A stretch of 64,000 bases of DNA from Pseudomonadota bacterium (GTDB taxonomy: Bacteria > Pseudomonadota > Alphaproteobacteria > Puniceispirillales > Marisalimonadaceae). The notes under the pieces were generated by a model. It was not told the DNA's origin and ran no database searches. It saw nothing but the letters and a program-made list of their open reading frames with translations. Location: positions 62,001 through 126,000 of the forward strand of contig JAQBXK010000002.1 in the NCBI GenBank assembly GCA_027625145.1, in the 5' to 3' direction. Below are positions 48,621-57,110 of this stretch, in pieces. Position numbers and translations under genes: made by a program. How positions within the stretch are numbered: position 1 is the first letter of the stretch; every line of letters begins with the position of its first letter.

Positions 48621-49464
48621 AATATTAAAACTGAGGAAACGAATTTAACTGAAATTAAGTAGCTAGTAGTAAACGTTTTTAAAAAACAAGGTTGTGATAT
48701 ATTAAATACAAATACAAATACAATAGGTAACACCATAACTTCTGCAGAAAGATATGGCTCTAGTTCTTATCGATTTTTTAGAGTTCTTGGATATGTTGTA
48801 TCTCTTCAATCAGGAAAAGTGAATGGAAAAGCTTGTTATTATTTTCCGGCACTTTTGCCTGAAACAGAATTTTTAGCTAATAAAAACTTAGTTGGATTAG
48901 CGTGCACTGCATTTAAGCCTTCTGTTGCTCCCGCAGGTTCTGTTTGGTACTAATCCAATTTCTATGGCTTAACCCTAATAAAAAGCATGTGGTTTTTGAT
49001 ATGGCTCCAGCTTCAATGGCAAAAGGAGAGGTTATGATTGCAGCAAGAGACGGTCATATTTTTTCTGTTGGAGTATGGTGAGATGAAAATGTCAATCCAT
49101 CAAATGGCCCTAAAGAAATTTTAAAAGGAGTTTTGTTACCTTTTGGAGGTTATAAAAGCGATGGAATAGCTTTAATGGTTAAATTATTTGCAGCTAGGCT
49201 TGACAGGAGATTTTTTTCTTATCAAGCGGAAGAGAATGATAATGGTGCCCGTCCAAAAAGGGGGAGGGATAGTTTATTATAGCCATAAATCCAGAAATTA
49301 TAGCGGGTACTGATTGGAAGAAGCATTGTGAAATGTTTTTTGAAAAATTATCATCATTTGATGGAGTTAGATTGCCTGGATCTAGAAGACATGAAAACAG
49401 ATTACGAAATAATGTTAGAGACATAAATTTTGAATTGTTAAATAAAATAAAAATTTTTCTTTAA
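48621..49464 (+). pseudogene. decayed Ldh2-family (malate/L-lactate/piperideine-carboxylate reductase-like) dehydrogenase
   Basis: Translating all three plus frames gives in order the landmarks of Ldh2-family NAD(P) dehydrogenases: I-T-S-A-E-R-Y-G near 48740, G-K-V-N-G-K-A near 48820, A-F-K-P-S-V-A-P-A-G near 48920, F-G-T-N-P-I-S-M-A near 48945, V-V-F-D-M-A-P near 48995, P-F-G-G-Y-K-S near 49145, I-I-A-I-N-P near 49280, and G-V-R-L-P-G-S-R-R near 49370. They lie in different frames. At least three in-frame stops (such as TAG near 48660 and TGA near 49080) interrupt them, and about 45 residues with the active-site His are missing after V-N-G-K-A. The gene is clearly non-functional. The start is approximate. 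Confidence 0.85.
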
Positions 49465-49476
49465 CAATTCAAAAAA

Positions 49477-49701
49477 TTATTCTTCTTTTTTTATAAATTC
49501 TAAAAAGTTTATTACCATATCTAATTGTTCATCAGGAATGTCTTTATAACTATGGCCAAATTTATTTTTAATTGTTAGTGCAACGTGAGCATATGGATTT
49601 CTTCCTTTAGGATGACTAGGATGATCAGGAAGTTTTCCAATTAAAAAGTCACCGGTAGATTGAATTAAACTCCATAAATATTTTTTATTTTGATCATTCA
49701 T
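49477..49701 (-). CDS. conserved hypothetical protein, 74 residues
   Basis: A small soluble protein, 74 residues, with a striking central motif G-K-L-P-D-H-P-S-H-P-K-G-R-N-P-Y-A-H. It has no signal peptide or membrane helix. The His/Pro-rich motif looks conserved rather than random, and codon use matches the neighbours, so I take it as real. It lies 11 bases after the large-subunit gene of the second TRAP operon and might belong to that transcript. I do not recognise the family. No strong ribosome-binding site precedes the ATG. Confidence 0.65.
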   Translation of the reverse strand: MNDQNKKYLWSLIQSTGDFLIGKLPDHPSHPKGRNPYAHVALTIKNKFGHSYKDIPDEQLDMVINFLEFIKKEE

Positions 49702-49712
49702 TATTAATAATT

Positions 49713-51029
49713 TTAAAATATTTTTAGAAGAAATAAAGTGATGCTTGGAAAAGAAAATAATAGAATAACGCGTAAAATATCACTTATAAGAAAGGGAAAC
49801 ACTCCTTTAAATGTTTCAGATATTTTGACATCACCCGCCATCTTATTAATTATAAAAACATTTAATCCAACTGGTGGAGTTATTAATCCAACTTCAACAA
49901 CAATTAAGGTTAATATTCCAAACCAAATAGCTGTTTCTTCAGGTGTCATTCCAAAATCTAAAGTCATAATCAAAGGAAAAAAAACTGGGATGGTTAACAA
50001 TATCATTGCAAGACTGTCCATTAGACAACCAAGGAACAGATAAAGAATTAGAATACATGCGACTATTAATAGAGGGGATAAATTATTACTCATAGCAATT
50101 CTTCCAAGTTCGTTTGGTAATTGAGTTAACGCTATAAATGAATTAAAAAATTCCGCTCCTAGAAGAACCAAGAAAATCATAGCTGTTGTTACAGCTGTAC
50201 TTTCGATTACATCGATTAAGTCTTTAAATTTAAAATTGTTATTTAAGAATGCGAGTAAACCTGTTCCTATTGCTCCTATTGCACCCCCTTCAGTTGGAGT
50301 AAACCAACCAAGATAAATTCCTCCAATCATAGTGACGAAAATTAGAATAATTTGCCATATATTTTTAAAAAGTATTAAACGTTCTTTCCAATTAATCCTT
50401 GCTCTTGTTGGTCCAGAATCCTTAACAAATCTAACATATATCGCTATAGTTAATATGTAACCAAGTGCTGCTAAAATACCTGGTATAAAAGCAGCTAAAA
50501 ACATTTTAGCTATATTTTGCTCAGTTAAAATTGAGTAGATTATTAAAATAACTGAAGGAGGTATTAATATACCTAATGTGCCTCCGGCCGCCAATGTTCC
50601 AGTACTTAACGCTCCTGAATAACCAAGTTTTCTAAGTTCAGGAAGAGCAACTTTCCCCATGGTTGCAGCCGTTGCTAAAGATGACCCGCATATTGCTCCA
50701 AAACCTGCACATGCTCCAATTGCGGCCATTGCTACCCCGCCTTTTCTATGACCGAGACATGCACCAGTAAATTTAAATAATGCTTCACTCATACCGGCTT
50801 TCCCAGCAAAATTACCCATAAGTAAAAAAAGAGGTATTACAGACAAAGAATAACTTGAAAAAAGGTGCCAAGCGCTAGTCTTAACTTGAGAAAGTATTGG
50901 AAGCCATCCCGCTATCAATATTGTTCCAGAGCAGCCAACAATTAGCATAGATAGTCCTATTGGAATTCTAAATGCCAATAATGAAAAAAGAATTGGAAAG
51001 GCTATTATACCCAGCGTAAAGCGATCCAT
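49713..51029 (-). CDS. TRAP transporter large permease subunit (DctM), second system
   Basis: A 438-residue large permease with about 12 helices. Motifs: G-S-S-L-A-T-A-A near 115, A-A-G-G-T-L-G-I-L-I-P-P-S near 146, G-W-F-T-P-T-E-G-G-A near 240, and L-I-T-P-P-V-G-L-N near 392. It has AGGAAGAG before the ATG and starts three bases after the small-subunit stop. The operon is divergent from the ring-cleavage genes at 52848, so an aromatic or ring-derived acid is a reasonable guess for the substrate, but this is inference from position. Confidence 0.95.
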   Translation of the reverse strand: MDRFTLGIIAFPILFSLLAFRIPIGLSMLIVGCSGTILIAGWLPILSQVKTSAWHLFSSYSLSVIPLFLLMGNFAGKAGMSEALFKFTGACLGHRKGGVAMAAIGACAGFGAICGSSLATAATMGKVALPELRKLGYSGALSTGTLAAGGTLGILIPPSVILIIYSILTEQNIAKMFLAAFIPGILAALGYILTIAIYVRFVKDSGPTRARINWKERLILFKNIWQIILIFVTMIGGIYLGWFTPTEGGAIGAIGTGLLAFLNNNFKFKDLIDVIESTAVTTAMIFLVLLGAEFFNSFIALTQLPNELGRIAMSNNLSPLLIVACILILYLFLGCLMDSLAMILLTIPVFFPLIMTLDFGMTPEETAIWFGILTLIVVEVGLITPPVGLNVFIINKMAGDVKISETFKGVFPFLISDILRVILLFSFPSITLFLLKIF

Positions 51030-51032
51030 AAT

Positions 51033-51593
51033 CTAATCTCTTCCTAAAATAGCTGATATTTTAAGAATAAAGGTATAAAAACAACACATACTAAGCAGAA
51101 AAAAAGATATGATAACTGGAAGAAATGGTATCCAAATAGGAAAAACTAAGAGCATGGTTTCTTCTCTATATAGATACATGTCTTGAGCTCCAAGTATCAT
51201 TCGACAACTAAAAAAAAGCGCAACAGAACCAAAAATAAAGGAGCTTATGGCGTCTAATATATTAATTTTTCGTTTACTTAATTTTGCCGTTATGAAGTCA
51301 ACGATTACATTGCCATTTTTTAAATGACATAAAGGTAAAAATGATCCAATTGAAACAGCGCATGCTATTTCAACTAATTCAAAATCTCCTAATATAGGAC
51401 TTGAAAAAACAACTCGTCCAAAAATAGATAATAAACTAATTAGTGCAGCGGTTAATAAAACAAACCCACCAAATATAGCTAAAAAGCGAGCAATTTTATT
51501 TAAAATACGCCCAAATTCATTATCTGGGCGTATTTCTGTAGCTAAAAAACTAGCATTAAAATTTAATTTTTTAAAAATAATCATTCTTTTCAA
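51033..51593 (-). CDS. TRAP transporter small permease subunit (DctQ), second system
   Basis: A 186-residue four-helix membrane protein. The first helix spans about 35-60 and is followed by I-F-G-R-V-V-F-S; a helix near 75-95 carries E-I-A-C-A-V-S-I-G-S-F-L-P and then N-G-N-V-I-V-D. It lies between dctP (12 bases) and dctM (3 bases) of the second TRAP operon. The start is either TTG 51593 or the ATG at 51582-51584, three codons inside; neither has a strong ribosome-binding site. Confidence 0.87.
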   Translation of the reverse strand: MKRMIIFKKLNFNASFLATEIRPDNEFGRILNKIARFLAIFGGFVLLTAALISLLSIFGRVVFSSPILGDFELVEIACAVSIGSFLPLCHLKNGNVIVDFITAKLSKRKINILDAISSFIFGSVALFFSCRMILGAQDMYLYREETMLLVFPIWIPFLPVIISFFLLSMCCFYTFILKISAILGRD

Positions 51594-51605
51594 AAAAGTT
51601 ATAAC

Positions 51606-52640
51606 CTAAATAATTTTTTCATATTTTGAAATTAAGGCTTTAGCAGTATCGTATAGTTTTTGTCCATCAAGACCTTTTTTATTAGCACTTTTAATCCAGT
51701 CAGAAACGACTTTGTCTGCAGCCTTTTTGATCTCAATTAAAGGTGCACCTGAAAGTGTATGAAACTCTCCTCCTGCTTTTGCAGCTAAATCACGAGCAGG
51801 ACCTTCAAATTTATCCCATAATTTACCAGCATGTTTTGCTAATGATTTACCTGAATTGTTATCTATTACTTTCTTTTGAGCTGGAGACAAAGATTCATAT
51901 TTTGCTTTATTCATTATAAACAAAAATGGAGTTGTATAAAGTCCTCTTTGACCTGCAACATTAGTATGAGACTTAGTAAGCTCTTGAAGTTTAAAAGAAG
52001 GCATTATTTCCCAAGGAACAACCATACCGTCTATAACTCCTTTTGATAAAGATGGTGCAATTTTAGGGGCTGGCATCCCAACAGGTGTAGCTCCTAATTC
52101 TTTAAGTAAAGCAGTTGCAGATCTTGTTGGGCCTCTCAATTTTAATCCTTTAAAATCATCTAATGATTTTATTAATTTATTTTTAGTGTGTATCATTCCT
52201 GGAGAATGAACATGAACTGCAATAACCTTATAGTCTTTTAAATCTTCTGCACCAACTGTTTCAATGAATTCTTGAACAGCTTGTGCGGTTGCAGTTGCGT
52301 TCGTTGGCAAAAAAGGTAAATCAAAAACAGAAAGTCTTGGGAATCTTCCGGGAGTATATCCGGCAACAGTCCAAATTAAGTCTACAACACCTTCTCTTAC
52401 TTGATCTACTAATTGAGGAGGTTTGCCACCAAGTTGCATTGATGGATACATCTCAGTAATTATTTCTCCATTACTTTCTTTTTTAACTTTATCTGCCCAT
52501 GGTTTTACAAACAAAGCATTAGAGTTAGCAGGCATTGGAACAAAAGTGTGAAACTTTATTATAACTTTATCTGCTGCAGCAGAAAAGGTTATACCTATGC
52601 TTAAAATCAAAGTAGTTAATAAGCTATTTAATTTATTCAT
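51606..52640 (-). CDS. TRAP transporter substrate-binding protein (DctP), second system
   Basis: A 344-residue periplasmic binding protein. The signal peptide ends near S-A-A-A (residue 23). The substrate-carboxylate arginine is expected in G-L-K-L-R-G-P-T-R near residue 170, and F-D-L-P-F-L-P-T-N near 107 is family-typical. GGGGAGA precedes the ATG. It is the first gene of the second TRAP operon. The ~200-base divergent region with a GC-rich palindrome connects it to the extradiol dioxygenase operon. Confidence 0.94.
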   Translation of the reverse strand: MNKLNSLLTTLILSIGITFSAAADKVIIKFHTFVPMPANSNALFVKPWADKVKKESNGEIITEMYPSMQLGGKPPQLVDQVREGVVDLIWTVAGYTPGRFPRLSVFDLPFLPTNATATAQAVQEFIETVGAEDLKDYKVIAVHVHSPGMIHTKNKLIKSLDDFKGLKLRGPTRSATALLKELGATPVGMPAPKIAPSLSKGVIDGMVVPWEIMPSFKLQELTKSHTNVAGQRGLYTTPFLFIMNKAKYESLSPAQKKVIDNNSGKSLAKHAGKLWDKFEGPARDLAAKAGGEFHTLSGAPLIEIKKAADKVVSDWIKSANKKGLDGQKLYDTAKALISKYEKII

Positions 52641-52787
52641 TTATTTTCTCCCCATAAATTTTTTTATTAAAAAGTTTAGTAATAAAGTTAATTAATAAAA
52701 CATAATTATTTTAAAAACACCATAAATTATAAAATCTTATAATATTAATTATTGATTAACTTTTATCTAACAATTAAAAACATTATA

Positions 52788-52802
52788 AGGGATAATATCC
52801 CT
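52788..52802. promoter_or_regulatory. perfect palindrome AGGGATA-A-TATCCCT, candidate operator of the ring-cleavage operon
   Basis: A perfect 7-1-7 inverted repeat with unusually GC-rich half-sites for this DNA. It lies in the divergent region between the TRAP operon and the dioxygenase operon, 45 bases before the dioxygenase start. A possible -10 TATAAG (52784-52789) overlaps its edge, which would suit repression. No regulator gene is adjacent. Confidence 0.5.
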
Positions 52803-52847
52803 AAATATAATTTTAACTTAATGTTAATTTTAAAGGGTTTTGCTAAA

Positions 52848-53819
52848 ATGGCTATAAACGCTCTTAGTTATTTAGGTGTTCATTCTGACAAACTTGAAGA
52901 TTGGAAAGATTTCTCCTGTAAATTATTAGGTATGCAAAGTATTGATCAGGGCAATAAAAACCTAAGTTTTAGAATGGATAATCAAAAGCAAAGGTTTACT
53001 GTTTCTGGAGAGCCAGGAGATACAGTTGCATTTATAGGTTGGGAAGTGGAAAATAACTCAGATCTTGATTTATATGCAGGTAGATTAGATGCAGTTGGCA
53101 TAAAAGTGAATAGAGGTTCTAAAAACTTATCTGATAAAAGATTTGTAGAAGATATAATTTTTTTTAACGACCCATCAGATAATAGAGTTGAATTAGTTTA
53201 TAAACCCATGGTTGATGATAATTCTTTTATTCCTGGAAGACCTATCTCAGGATTTAAAACTGGTGTATGTGGACTTGGTCATGCTGTTTTACACGCTACA
53301 AATATGAAAGTACTGATCTCTTTTTATAAAGACTTATTAGATTTTAAAGTAAGTGATTATAGTATAAATCCGATCCCACTATACTTTTTCCACGTTAATG
53401 GAAGGCATCATAGTTTTGCTTTAGTTGGATCTAATAAAATCGGATTCCATCATTTTATGGTTGAATATAAAAATCTTGATGATGTTGGGCAAGGTTTTGA
53501 TTTAGTTCAACATAAAGAAGACGCTGTTGCTTATACATTAGGACGACATACTAATGATTATATGACATCTTTTTATGCAAACTCACCTTCAGGGTTTTTT
53601 GTTGAAAATGGTTGGGGAGGAAGAATTATTGATCCAGAAACATGGGTTCCTCATGAAATAAATGAAGGCCCTAGTTTTTGGGGACATGAAAGATTGCACT
53701 TGCCAGAGGAACAGAGAAAAATATTTAGAGATAAAAGGTTGGAAACCTCAACCTTAGGGAAACAGGCTCCTCTATTAATAGATTGTCCATGGCTTTATGA
53801 AAAATTAAATAACAAATAA
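52848..53819 (+). CDS. extradiol (catechol 2,3-) dioxygenase, type I, BphC-like
   Basis: A two-domain VOC-fold ring-cleavage dioxygenase, 323 residues from the start used here. The Fe(II) ligands fit His145 (G-L-G-H-A-V-L), His202 (F-H-H-F-M-V-E) and Glu253 (F-V-E-N-G-W-G-G), the 2-His-1-Glu set of biphenyl-2,3-diol dioxygenases. The enzyme cuts a catecholic ring next to the diol (meta cleavage). The ATG at 52848 has AAAGGG about ten bases upstream and gives the usual length; an upstream TTG at 52752 would add 32 AT-encoded residues unlike the family. The next gene overlaps its stop by one base. Confidence 0.88.
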   Translation: MAINALSYLGVHSDKLEDWKDFSCKLLGMQSIDQGNKNLSFRMDNQKQRFTVSGEPGDTVAFIGWEVENNSDLDLYAGRLDAVGIKVNRGSKNLSDKRFVEDIIFFNDPSDNRVELVYKPMVDDNSFIPGRPISGFKTGVCGLGHAVLHATNMKVLISFYKDLLDFKVSDYSINPIPLYFFHVNGRHHSFALVGSNKIGFHHFMVEYKNLDDVGQGFDLVQHKEDAVAYTLGRHTNDYMTSFYANSPSGFFVENGWGGRIIDPETWVPHEINEGPSFWGHERLHLPEEQRKIFRDKRLETSTLGKQAPLLIDCPWLYEKLNNK

Positions 53820-55279
53820 TGATTATTGATTACGACATAGTAATAGTTGGATTAGGTCCAGTTGGAGGTACATTAGCTAATCTTCTTGGATTAAATGGAT
53901 TATCAGTATTAGTTTTAGAAAGAGAAGCGTCATTATATAATCTTCCAAGAGCTGTTCATTTTGATGATGAAATAATGAGAGTTTTTAATACAATAGGTAT
54001 TGCTAATAAAATTTCAAAAAAGCTGATTATAAATAAAGGTACTAAATTTTTAGATGAAAAAGAAAAGTTAATTTTAGATTGGCCTAGGCCTAAAAAAATA
54101 ACTGAAAATGGATTTTATCCAAGCTATAGATTTCATCAGCCTGACTTAGAAAGAAGTCTTAGATTGAAATTAAAAAAAATTGAAAATATTGATATCAAAC
54201 AAAATTCAACTGTTGAAAGAATAACTAATAAAGATGATTTTGTTGAAGTCGGTTATTTGGACACAAATACTAACAAAAAGTATATTACAAATACAAAATA
54301 TGTTGTTGGTTGTGACGGTGGAAGATCATTTGTTCGTGAACATATCAATTCAAAAATGGAAGATCTAGGATTTAGGCAAAAATGGGTTGTGATTGATGTT
54401 ATTTTAAAATCAAATAAAATACATTTACCTGATCGCACTATTCAATACTGCAACTCTGATAGGCCAGCTACTTATTGTAGAAATGTTGGAAAACGAAGAA
54501 GATGGGAAGTTGCTCTTAAAGAAAATGAAAATTATGAAACTTTTTTTAAAGAAGAAAATTTATGGAATTTTTTAAATCAATGGGTAACAAAAGATGAAGT
54601 GGATATTGAAAGAAAGACAATTTATACTTTCCAGTCAGCTATAGCTAAAAAATGGAGACATGGACGTATTTTTCTTGCTGGGGATGCCGCTCATTTAACG
54701 CCACCTTTTATGGGTCAGGGGATGTGTGCTGGGATAAGGGATGTTTCAAATTTAGCATGGAAATTAGCTCTAAGTTGTAAAAATGGCCATAATCAAAAAC
54801 TGTTAGATTCATATCAAACTGAGAGATCTCCTAATGTAAGAGACTATATAAACACAACAATGAAAATGGGTGAATTATTGAATGCTATTGGAAGTACTAA
54901 TGTTTCAGACACTACTTTTATGCAATCAGATGGTACTATAAAAATGGAGACTATTAAGCCTGCATTAGGCAAGGGCCTTGGTTTTAATAAAGATATTAAT
55001 AGAGGTAAAGTTTTCCCATCAGTAATGTCTAAAGATGGTGATCGCTTTGATAAATTTTTTGATAAAGAGACTATTATAATTGCTGATCAAAATATTATTG
55101 AGACAATAAAAGATATTAATATTCCTATATTTAGCTCTATTGATTTTCCAGAATTAAAAAGAATATTAGATTTTTTTAAAAGCAAAGCCTTAATTATAAG
55201 GCCTGACAGATATATACTTGGAAGTTTAAATAACTTTGACAACAAAAAATATATAGAAAAAGTGATTGAATGTTTGTAA
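53819..55279 (+). CDS. FAD-dependent aromatic hydroxylase (MhpA/PheA-like)
   Basis: A 486-residue class A flavoprotein monooxygenase. The N-terminal FAD motif G-L-G-P-V-G-G is near residue 11, the D-G motif is in V-G-C-D-G-G-R-S-F-V-R near 160, and the second FAD motif G-D-A-A-H-L-T-P-P-F-M-G-Q-G near 287 is complete. A C-terminal R-P-D-R-Y near 460 is also typical. Relatives hydroxylate phenolic acids to catechols. That is the substrate type of the preceding extradiol dioxygenase, to which it is coupled by a one-base overlap. It is somewhat shorter than E. coli MhpA. The exact aromatic substrate is unknown. Confidence 0.9.
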   Translation: MIIDYDIVIVGLGPVGGTLANLLGLNGLSVLVLEREASLYNLPRAVHFDDEIMRVFNTIGIANKISKKLIINKGTKFLDEKEKLILDWPRPKKITENGFYPSYRFHQPDLERSLRLKLKKIENIDIKQNSTVERITNKDDFVEVGYLDTNTNKKYITNTKYVVGCDGGRSFVREHINSKMEDLGFRQKWVVIDVILKSNKIHLPDRTIQYCNSDRPATYCRNVGKRRRWEVALKENENYETFFKEENLWNFLNQWVTKDEVDIERKTIYTFQSAIAKKWRHGRIFLAGDAAHLTPPFMGQGMCAGIRDVSNLAWKLALSCKNGHNQKLLDSYQTERSPNVRDYINTTMKMGELLNAIGSTNVSDTTFMQSDGTIKMETIKPALGKGLGFNKDINRGKVFPSVMSKDGDRFDKFFDKETIIIADQNIIETIKDINIPIFSSIDFPELKRILDFFKSKALIIRPDRYILGSLNNFDNKKYIEKVIECL

Positions 55280-55367
55280 AATTAATTAATTTAAAATTAT
55301 AAGATAAAATCTCTTTGCATAAAACATAGATAATTAAATAAAAAAATCATAAACTACAGGAAATTAA

Positions 55368-56210
55368 ATGACATTAAGTGCTGTTCAAGCTGACATTTCT
55401 TTACACCATTTGGCGATTGCAAGTAATAATCCAGACAAATTAGCTAATTTTTATTCAAATGTTATGGGGATGAAATTACAAAAAAAATCAAACAATGAAT
55501 TTTTATGTGAAGGCCCTTTGAGAAAAATAATTATAACTAAGGGTGAAGATAAAGGATTAAATTATGTTGGGATGGCTTGTAGGCATGACAGTAATTTAAA
55601 AAAATTTAAAGAATTTTTGTTAGATAAAAAAATTAAAGTTTCTGAATTTCAATCAGTTTATTTTGACGCTGGATCGTTCTCAGTAATAGACCCTGATCAA
55701 AATATTATTTGTTTTGGCATACCTAAAGAAAGTTATAAGAATACTTCAACCGGCATCAATGGGCCATTGCAACATATAACTTTTGCATCTTTGGATGTTG
55801 AAGCGTTTCAAAATTTTTATCATAATCAACTTGGATTTGATATAACTGATAGAGTTGTAGCGGTTGATGGAACATTAGCAACGTGTTTTACAACATCAAA
55901 TCATGAACATCATACTATAGCATGCTTTAAATCTGATAGAAAAGGAATGGATCACCATTCGTATGAAGCTGGTGAATGGAATTATATTAAAGATTGGTGT
56001 GATCATTTTGCGTCAAATCATATTCAATTGATGTGGGGGCCTGGTAGGCATGGCCCAGGCAATAACCTTTTTGTTTTTATTGAGGATATTGATGGTAATT
56101 GGATTGAAGTGTCTGCAGAATTGGAAACGGTACATGGCCGACCGACAAAGAACTGGCCACAATCAGAAAGAACTCTTAATCTGTGGGGAAAAGCAATTTT
56201 GAGATCATAA
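55368..56210 (+). CDS. VOC-family (glyoxalase/extradiol dioxygenase-like) protein
   Basis: A 280-residue protein with two VOC modules. Candidate metal ligands are His13 or His14 near the start (L-H-H-L-A), His in H-H-T-I-A near residue 184 and H-H-S-Y near 199, and Glu in W-I-E-V-S-A-E near 245. This resembles 2,3-dihydroxy-aromatic dioxygenases and related isomerases. It may be a second ring-cleaving enzyme or act on a downstream intermediate; it differs clearly from the dioxygenase at 52848. CAGGA precedes the ATG. It lies 88 bases after the hydroxylase and 14 bases before the FAH hydrolase gene. Confidence 0.8.
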   Translation: MTLSAVQADISLHHLAIASNNPDKLANFYSNVMGMKLQKKSNNEFLCEGPLRKIIITKGEDKGLNYVGMACRHDSNLKKFKEFLLDKKIKVSEFQSVYFDAGSFSVIDPDQNIICFGIPKESYKNTSTGINGPLQHITFASLDVEAFQNFYHNQLGFDITDRVVAVDGTLATCFTTSNHEHHTIACFKSDRKGMDHHSYEAGEWNYIKDWCDHFASNHIQLMWGPGRHGPGNNLFVFIEDIDGNWIEVSAELETVHGRPTKNWPQSERTLNLWGKAILRS

Positions 56211-56224
56211 AAAAAGGAAAAAAG

Positions 56225-57082
56225 ATGAAGTTATTAAGTTTTATAAGGCTAGGAAAATCAAGTTTTGGTGCTGTAGTAAATGATGGTGTTATAGATTTAA
56301 CTGGTAAATTAGATCCAGATGTAAATAGTATTAAAGATTTAATATCTTTGGATATGCAAGATCAAGCTGAAGAATATATTGCAGGAAAATCAAAAGATTT
56401 TTCATTATCTGACATTACTTTATTGCCAGTAATACCAGACCCACAAAAAATCATGTGTGTTGGCTTAAATTATATGGAACATAAGAAAGAAACTGGTAGA
56501 CCAGATGTTGATAACCCAACAATTTTTACTAGATTTGCAGATTCTCAGGTGGCTCATTTGCAGCCAATGATTAAACCAGATAAATCAGAACGTTTTGATT
56601 ATGAAGCTGAAATGGCTATTATAATAGGTAAAGGAGGAAGATTTATTTCTGAAAGTGAATCAATGAAGCATATAGCTGGTTACGCTTGCTATAATGATGG
56701 AAGTATAAGGGACTATCAAAGACATACTCACCAATATACTCCTGGAAAAACGTTTCCTGGAACTGGTGGATTTGGACCTTTTATGGTCACTCCTGATGAA
56801 GTAGGGGATTACACTAAACTTCCAATTGAATTAAGGTTAAATGGTAATGTTATGCAGAAGGCAACTCTTGCTGATCTTATCTTTCCAATTCCTAGACTTA
56901 TTAGTTATATTTCAGAATTTACAGCTTTATCAGCAGGTGATGTAATTGTTACTGGAACGCCTGGTGGAGTAGGAGACAAAAGAACTCCTCCGGTTTATAT
57001 GGTTCCAGGAGATGTTGTTGAGGTAGATATTGGAATATTAGGTATTTTAAAAAATCCAATAATTGCTGCTCCTAAGATATAA
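56225..57082 (+). CDS. fumarylacetoacetate hydrolase-family enzyme (acylpyruvate hydrolase/isomerase-like)
   Basis: A 285-residue FAH-family enzyme. The metal-binding Glu/Asp set is visible in F-D-Y-E-A-E-M-A near residue 120 and a later D-G-S-I-R-D-Y-Q near 160; C-V-G-L-N-Y is near 80. Family members hydrolyse acylpyruvates or isomerise 2-hydroxyhepta-dienedioates, both late steps after ring cleavage. The ATG at 56225 has AAGG (about 56214-56217) seven bases upstream; an in-frame GTG at 56183 lies within the preceding gene and is rejected. It is the last catabolic gene of the operon before a DUF445-like membrane protein. Confidence 0.88.
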   Translation: MKLLSFIRLGKSSFGAVVNDGVIDLTGKLDPDVNSIKDLISLDMQDQAEEYIAGKSKDFSLSDITLLPVIPDPQKIMCVGLNYMEHKKETGRPDVDNPTIFTRFADSQVAHLQPMIKPDKSERFDYEAEMAIIIGKGGRFISESESMKHIAGYACYNDGSIRDYQRHTHQYTPGKTFPGTGGFGPFMVTPDEVGDYTKLPIELRLNGNVMQKATLADLIFPIPRLISYISEFTALSAGDVIVTGTPGGVGDKRTPPVYMVPGDVVEVDIGILGILKNPIIAAPKI

Positions 57083-57110
57083 ATTAATATTTTTTAAGTA
57101 TAGGAATAAA

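Noticed and set aside
49194-49424. Minus-strand open frame of 76 codons
   Set aside because: It lies antisense to the Ldh2 pseudogene, whose family motifs are on the plus strand; it has no recognisable features.
52752-52847. N-terminal extension of the extradiol dioxygenase from a TTG
   Set aside because: It would run through the candidate operator and promoter, and the ATG at 52848 gives the normal protein length and a ribosome-binding site.
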